Made by a program: the position numbers and the translations under genes. From Rhizobium sp. CSW-27 (GTDB lineage Bacteria > Pseudomonadota > Alphaproteobacteria > Rhizobiales > Rhizobiaceae), in assembly GCF_018760785.1 (NCBI RefSeq), contig NZ_JAHHZO010000006.1, positions 186,001 through 250,000 of the forward strand: a stretch of DNA of 64,000 nt. Reading direction: 5' to 3'. Shown in pieces: positions 60,153 to 64,000 of this stretch (position 1 is its first letter; each line of letters begins with the position of its first letter). The notes under the pieces were generated by a model that was not told where the DNA came from, made no database searches, and worked only from the letters and a program-made list of their open reading frames with translations.

Positions 60153-61283
60153 ATGGCGATAACCCGTTTTTTCGGTTGCAACGCGGTGATTGCGGTTGCC
60201 ATTTGTGGGGCCGTTTCCAGTTGCTCAAGCGTTGACTCGGCGTCGAACACCGCAGCGGACGGCAAGGCTGAACAGAGCCAGGAAACAGCCCAGGCAAAGA
60301 CCGAAACAACGGAACAGCTTGCCGAGGCCCATGCCGCGCCGAAAAGCGGACGCATTTCAATCGAGGCCGCCGCCGCAGCGGCCGGCACCGATGCAGGCCC
60401 GGTCGCGGCGCCTGCCGGCAGTACCACCGTCGTTGCCGAAAAGGGTGGCCGCGTCGTTCATCAGGTTGCTTTGCCCGTCGGCAGCTGGGCGCTGGCCCGA
60501 CAGAATGATTCGGTTCGCGCCGCGCTGGCCGAACAGGCAGCCCAGGCCGCCGGCACCACGCCTGCCCTCGCCGTCGCCCCGACGTCGCTGGAAACCACGG
60601 GTGCCATGCAGGCGATCAACGTGGCAACGGCAGCGCATGTGATGAGCGCGCCGGTTGCGCCGCAGCCGCTGGTAACGGCCGCCGCCAGCCCCGTGCAGGT
60701 TGCCCATGTTGCCGTTCCGCAGCCGAAGCCGGTTGCAGCCCCCCTCGCCCATGGCATTCCCGAGGAACTGAGCGCCACCTATGTGGCGATCCCGACGCCG
60801 CGGCCGAAGATGGCGCAGGCTCCGACCTCTTCCATGCTGGCCTATGCCTCCGCCTCGCAGCCGGTCTCGTCGCTGACGACGGACTTCTTCCCGCCGGCGC
60901 CGGGCGCACCGCTTCCGGAAACGGCGGAGTCCAGCACGCCGGAACTCAACAAGCTGATCAAGCGCTATGCCGGCCTCTACGGCGTGCCGGAATCGCTGGT
61001 GCACCGCGTCGTGCATCGCGAAAGCAAGTACAATCCGAAGGCCTATAACCGGAACGGTTATTTCGGACTGATGCAGATCAAGTATTCCACGGCAAAGGCC
61101 ATGGGATATCGCGGGCCGGCCGAGGGTCTTCTCGATGCCGAAACCAATCTGAAATATGCCATCAAATATCTGCGCGGCGCCTGGCTGGTGGCAGACAACG
61201 AGGCTGACGACGCCATCGGCCTCTATGCCCGCGGCTACTACTATGACGCCAAGCGCAAGGACATGCTGCACGTGATGCACTGA
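60153..61283 (+). CDS. lytic transglycosylase lipoprotein (SLT domain)
   Basis: 376 residues. A lipoprotein signal peptide ends at Cys24 (GAVSSC-SS). Residues about 30-260 are a long Ala/Pro/Val-rich linker. The C-terminal SLT (goose-lysozyme-like) domain, about 268-376, has the catalytic Glu290 in HRESKYNPKAYN, then GYFGLMQIKYSTAKAMG and NLKYAIKYLRGAW, the family 1 signature. It cleaves glycan strands to 1,6-anhydro-muropeptides, the substrates recycled by AmpD encoded 3 kb away. The linker could span the periplasm from the outer membrane. Confidence 0.9.
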   Translation: MAITRFFGCNAVIAVAICGAVSSCSSVDSASNTAADGKAEQSQETAQAKTETTEQLAEAHAAPKSGRISIEAAAAAAGTDAGPVAAPAGSTTVVAEKGGRVVHQVALPVGSWALARQNDSVRAALAEQAAQAAGTTPALAVAPTSLETTGAMQAINVATAAHVMSAPVAPQPLVTAAASPVQVAHVAVPQPKPVAAPLAHGIPEELSATYVAIPTPRPKMAQAPTSSMLAYASASQPVSSLTTDFFPPAPGAPLPETAESSTPELNKLIKRYAGLYGVPESLVHRVVHRESKYNPKAYNRNGYFGLMQIKYSTAKAMGYRGPAEGLLDAETNLKYAIKYLRGAWLVADNEADDAIGLYARGYYYDAKRKDMLHVMH

Positions 61284-61307
61284 CATCCGTGCGGGCCGGC
61301 CGGGCGC

Positions 61308-62663
61308 TCAGGGCAGCGCCTTCACCAGTTCGCGCACCAGCGGTGTCGGCCGATAACCATTGCGGGACGGCGACAATCCCATCCTCACCACGACAAGTCC
61401 CCTGGAGGGAATGACAGTCACCGACTGACCGTCATGCCCCTGAAGGGCAAACATGTCGTCCGGCAGGCGGTCGGTTCCCTCGCCGCGCGCCGGCAGCCAG
61501 GTCTGCATCTGCGAATAACGTCCGCCCGAGGCGCCGTTCGGCGTGCGCATCATCGCAACCAGATCGGCCGGCAGCAGACGCCTTCCCTGCCAGACGCCTT
61601 CCTCAGCCAGAAGCAGACCGAACCGCGCCCAGTCGCGCGCGGTGGCATACATGTAGGAACTGCCGGCGAAGGTGCCGGCCTCGTCGATTTCCAGAACGGC
61701 ACTGCGCATGCCGAGGGGGCCGAACAGGGCGCGGCCTGGATAGGCCAGGGCCTCGGCCGGATCGGCAAAGCGGTTCTGCCAGATGCGCGACAGCAGCAAC
61801 GCCGTGCCGGAGGAATAGCTGAAGGTGGTGCCCGGCTCCGCCTCCAGCGGGAGGCGCTGGGCGAAGCGGGCCATGTCCGGCTCCAGGTAGAGCATGCGCG
61901 TCACATCGGCGACGGCGCCGTAATCCTCGTTGAAGGACAGGCCGCTTTCCATCGACAGCATGCGGGCCAGCGTGATGCGCGCCCGCCCGTCATCCTTCCA
62001 GGCCGGCAGAAGGTCCGCATCGTCGAGATGCATGCGTCCGTCGCGAAGCAGCGTGGCGATCAGCGCGGCATTGACCGTCTTCGTCATCGACCAGCCGAGA
62101 AGCGGCGTTGCCGCATCGAAGCCCTCGCCATAACGTTCCGCGACGATGCGCCCGTCCTTGACCACCACCACCGCCCGCATGCCGGCGCCCGTCAGATCCT
62201 CCCGCGCAAGAACGCGCGCGGCAGCGTCCGAGGGAACGAGCGCATCGCCTTCGGGCCAGGGGCGGCCGGGATCGGCTGCATCGATCGCCGCACCGCCCGT
62301 CAGGGCCAGCAGGGCGGGCTGCTTTCCCTCGCCCAGCACGCTGCAGCCAAGGCCCGGCCGATAGACGGCTTCGCGCGGCGCGATGCTGCCCAGCAGTGCC
62401 GCCCGCACCCGCTGCCGCTCCGGCTGAACCTCGACCCGCATGAGCCGGAGCAGCGGATGCCCCGGCGCCTGCACGTCATCCGCCAGCACCTCAGCCGGCT
62501 CGCGATGGGCGATGAACACGTTGGAGCAGACGATCTTTGCCGCATAGCCGCTGCCGACCCGCAGAAGTGCTGGCGGAACGGCATAGAGCCACGCCACCGC
62601 GCCGATGACGGCCAGCACCAGCAGCACGAGAAGCAGTTTGCCTAGACGGATGAGGATGCGCAT
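61308..62663 (-). CDS. serine hydrolase of the class C beta-lactamase family
   Basis: 451 residues from the ATG at 62663 (GGGAG seven bases upstream). One N-terminal transmembrane helix (about 9-29) anchors it facing the periplasm. The SXXK motif is SMTK at 192-195; the YXN position reads YSS, and the third motif is replaced by GHDGQS. Such AmpC-like proteins are often esterases or D-peptidases rather than true beta-lactamases, so I do not call resistance. The 135-residue segment before the SXXK region is longer than in AmpC. Confidence 0.85.
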   Translation of the reverse strand: MRILIRLGKLLLVLLVLAVIGAVAWLYAVPPALLRVGSGYAAKIVCSNVFIAHREPAEVLADDVQAPGHPLLRLMRVEVQPERQRVRAALLGSIAPREAVYRPGLGCSVLGEGKQPALLALTGGAAIDAADPGRPWPEGDALVPSDAAARVLAREDLTGAGMRAVVVVKDGRIVAERYGEGFDAATPLLGWSMTKTVNAALIATLLRDGRMHLDDADLLPAWKDDGRARITLARMLSMESGLSFNEDYGAVADVTRMLYLEPDMARFAQRLPLEAEPGTTFSYSSGTALLLSRIWQNRFADPAEALAYPGRALFGPLGMRSAVLEIDEAGTFAGSSYMYATARDWARFGLLLAEEGVWQGRRLLPADLVAMMRTPNGASGGRYSQMQTWLPARGEGTDRLPDDMFALQGHDGQSVTVIPSRGLVVVRMGLSPSRNGYRPTPLVRELVKALP

Positions 62664-62784
62664 GTCGTCACTCCCTGTGGACGCGGCATGCAAGCAGGAA
62701 AGCCGGGCAATGGGAAGCCCCAAGACGCGCCGAGGGGGAGACCTGACGGGCAGGCCTGTGGGCGAAGCCCGGCAGCGGATCGCC

Positions 62785-62802
62785 ACGTCATCAAACTGTA
62801 GC
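62785..62802. promoter_or_regulatory. candidate Pho box upstream of btaA
   Basis: ACGTCAT-CAAA-CTGTAGC resembles the rhizobial PhoB site (two CTGTCAT-like halves 11 bases apart): GTCAT, the A-rich spacer and CTGT match. The second half is degenerate. It is 51 bases before the btaA start. btaA is phosphate-starvation-induced in Sinorhizobium, which makes the position plausible. Confidence 0.4.
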
Positions 62803-62852
62803 ACCAGACGGCTAGACGCTTGCGAAACTCATGACGAGGGGCAAGATTCCGC

Positions 62853-64000
62853 ATGGCAGAGATCGTACCGGATGTCGGCTTTCTGAAGAACGGCAAGCTG
62901 AAGGCTGCGCTTCTTCAACACAAGGCCCTGTCGAAAAGCGGGCTTTCCGAGCGTCTGTTCGGCCTGCTGTTTTCCGGCCTCGTCTATCCGCAGATCTGGG
63001 AAGATCCGGATGTGGACATGGCCGGCATGGAACTCGGCGAAGGCCACAGCATCGTCACGATCGGTTCCGGCGGCTGCAACATGCTGGCCTACCTCTCCTG
63101 CAAGCCGGCCTCCATCGACGTCGTCGACCTCAATCCGCACCACATCGCGCTCAACCGCCTGAAACTGGCGGCCTTTTCGGCCCTGCCGAACCACAGCGAC
63201 GTGGTGCGGCTGCTGGCATCGGAAAACACCCGCAGCAATACCCGGGCCTATGACCGCTTCATCGCACCGGCGCTCGATGCCGCGACCCGCGCCTACTGGG
63301 ACAAGCGCACGCTGAGCGGCCGCCGCCGCATTTCGGTCTTCGACCGCAACATCTACCGCACCGGCCTGCTCGGCCGCTTCATCGCCGCCGGCCATCTGCT
63401 GGCGCGCCTGCACGGTGTCGACCTGACCGAAATGGCCAAGGCACGCTCGCTGCGCGAACAGCGGCAGTTCTTCGAAATCAATGTCGCGCCACTGTTCGAC
63501 AAGCCGCTGATTCGCTGGCTGACCAGCCGCAAGAGCTCGCTGTTCGGCCTCGGCATTCCGCCGCAGCAGTATGACGAACTGGCAAGCCTCGCCGCCGAGG
63601 GCTCGATCGCACCGGTGCTGCGCCAGAGGCTCGAAAAGCTTGCCTGCCACTTCCCGCTGCGCGACAACTACTTCGCCTGGCAGGCGTTCGTCCGCCGCTA
63701 CGCCGAGCCGCATGAGGGCCAGCTGCCGACCTATCTGAAGCCGGAGCACTACCGCGCGATCCGCGACAACGTCTCGCGGGTGACGGTGCATCACGCCACC
63801 TTCACCGAGCTTCTCGCGCAAAAGGCAGCAGGCACGGTGGATCGCTACGTGCTGCTCGACGCGCAGGACTGGATGAACGACCGCCAGCTCAACGAATTGT
63901 GGGCGGAGATCACCCGCACCGCCGCACCTGGCGCGCGCGTCATCTTCCGCACGGCCGCCGAAAAAAGCATCATCGAGGATCGCCTCTCGCCGGCGATCCG
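62853..64000 (+). CDS. btaA: SAM:diacylglycerol 3-amino-3-carboxypropyltransferase BtaA, N-terminal part (cut by window edge)
   Basis: 382 residues are in the window; the gene runs off the right edge. It matches BtaA (DUF3419), which transfers the 3-amino-3-carboxypropyl group of SAM to diacylglycerol, the first step to the betaine lipid DGTS. BtaB normally follows. Diagnostic regions are LFSGLVYPQIWEDPDVDM, the SAM-binding IVTIGSGGCNMLAYL and VDLNPHHIALNRLKL, RNIYRTGLLGRFI, and late VLLDAQDWMND. DGTS replaces phospholipids under phosphate limitation. A candidate Pho box lies upstream. It is divergent from the serine hydrolase gene. Confidence 0.92.
   Translation, partial: MAEIVPDVGFLKNGKLKAALLQHKALSKSGLSERLFGLLFSGLVYPQIWEDPDVDMAGMELGEGHSIVTIGSGGCNMLAYLSCKPASIDVVDLNPHHIALNRLKLAAFSALPNHSDVVRLLASENTRSNTRAYDRFIAPALDAATRAYWDKRTLSGRRRISVFDRNIYRTGLLGRFIAAGHLLARLHGVDLTEMAKARSLREQRQFFEINVAPLFDKPLIRWLTSRKSSLFGLGIPPQQYDELASLAAEGSIAPVLRQRLEKLACHFPLRDNYFAWQAFVRRYAEPHEGQLPTYLKPEHYRAIRDNVSRVTVHHATFTELLAQKAAGTVDRYVLLDAQDWMNDRQLNELWAEITRTAAPGARVIFRTAAEKSIIEDRLSPAI

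Noticed and set aside
61308..62663. Beta-lactamase resistance gene
   Set aside because: It has the SXXK serine motif but lacks the usual YXN and KTG motifs and is membrane-anchored; ampD nearby is not paired with ampR/ampC, so resistance is not supported.

Overview
The window is a stretch of chromosome from an alphaproteobacterium, most likely a member of the Rhizobiaceae (Rhizobium/Agrobacterium/Sinorhizobium relatives). The reasons are high G+C with strongly G/C-ending codons, a complete dcw (division and cell wall) cluster in rhizobial order, an FtsZ with a very long Pro/Gln-rich linker, a GGDD-type PPi-dependent phosphofructokinase, the betaine-lipid gene btaA, and an intergenic inverted repeat of the kind scattered through rhizobial genomes. 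The genus cannot be fixed from this sequence. I saw no tRNA, prophage, insertion sequence, CRISPR array or recognisable defence system.

Layout. 1-9.2 kb: an AsmA-family gene cut by the left edge, a GlcD/LDHD-type FAD dehydrogenase, a two-gene RND efflux operon (adaptor then pump), and divergent uvrD. 9.2-16.9 kb: an alpha/beta hydrolase, an M20 amidohydrolase, a DUF2778 (L,D-transpeptidase-like) membrane protein, nicotinamidase pncA, the AzlCD amino-acid exporter pair and a long-form aminopeptidase P. 17-23.5 kb: a small DUF1127-like protein, prmA, a SCO1-type copper protein, a 51-residue membrane peptide gene, a chemoreceptor with cheW, creA and a GNAT acetyltransferase.

23.5-53 kb is almost entirely cell envelope and division, read leftward from mraZ at 52.7 kb. 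The first tightly packed unit is mraZ-rsmH-ftsL-ftsI-murE-murF-mraY-murD-ftsW-murG-murC-murB, followed by two coupled genes for tiny membrane proteins. A second unit, ddl-ftsQ-ftsA-ftsZ, has its own upstream region. lpxC, bamD-recN and ligA follow. Three rightward genes sit in gaps of this leftward array: an MHS-type MFS transporter between murB and ddl, a secreted protein of unknown function between ftsZ and lpxC, and a cytochrome b561 between recN and ligA. Together the leftward genes cover peptidoglycan precursor synthesis (MurB-F, Ddl, MraY, MurG), septal synthesis (FtsW, FtsI), the divisome (FtsL, FtsQ, FtsA, FtsZ), the lipid A commitment step (LpxC) and outer membrane protein assembly (BamD).

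53-64 kb: the RNase P RNA, a second DUF1127-like gene, a LysR regulator convergent with a SolA-like oxidase, ampD and a TerB/J-domain protein, pfp, a LysE-like membrane protein, a lytic transglycosylase lipoprotein, a serine hydrolase of the class C beta-lactamase family, and btaA running off the right edge.

The strongest regulatory signals are four TGGG boxes exactly 10 bp apart upstream of mraZ (the known MraZ operator pattern) and CtrA-like TTAA-N7-TTAAC motifs, each with one mismatch, at the heads of both dcw half-operons. The best candidates for something undescribed are the two translationally coupled micro-membrane-protein genes directly after murB, and the inserted secreted-protein gene, whose putative promoter carries a 7-bp palindrome over its -35 element.
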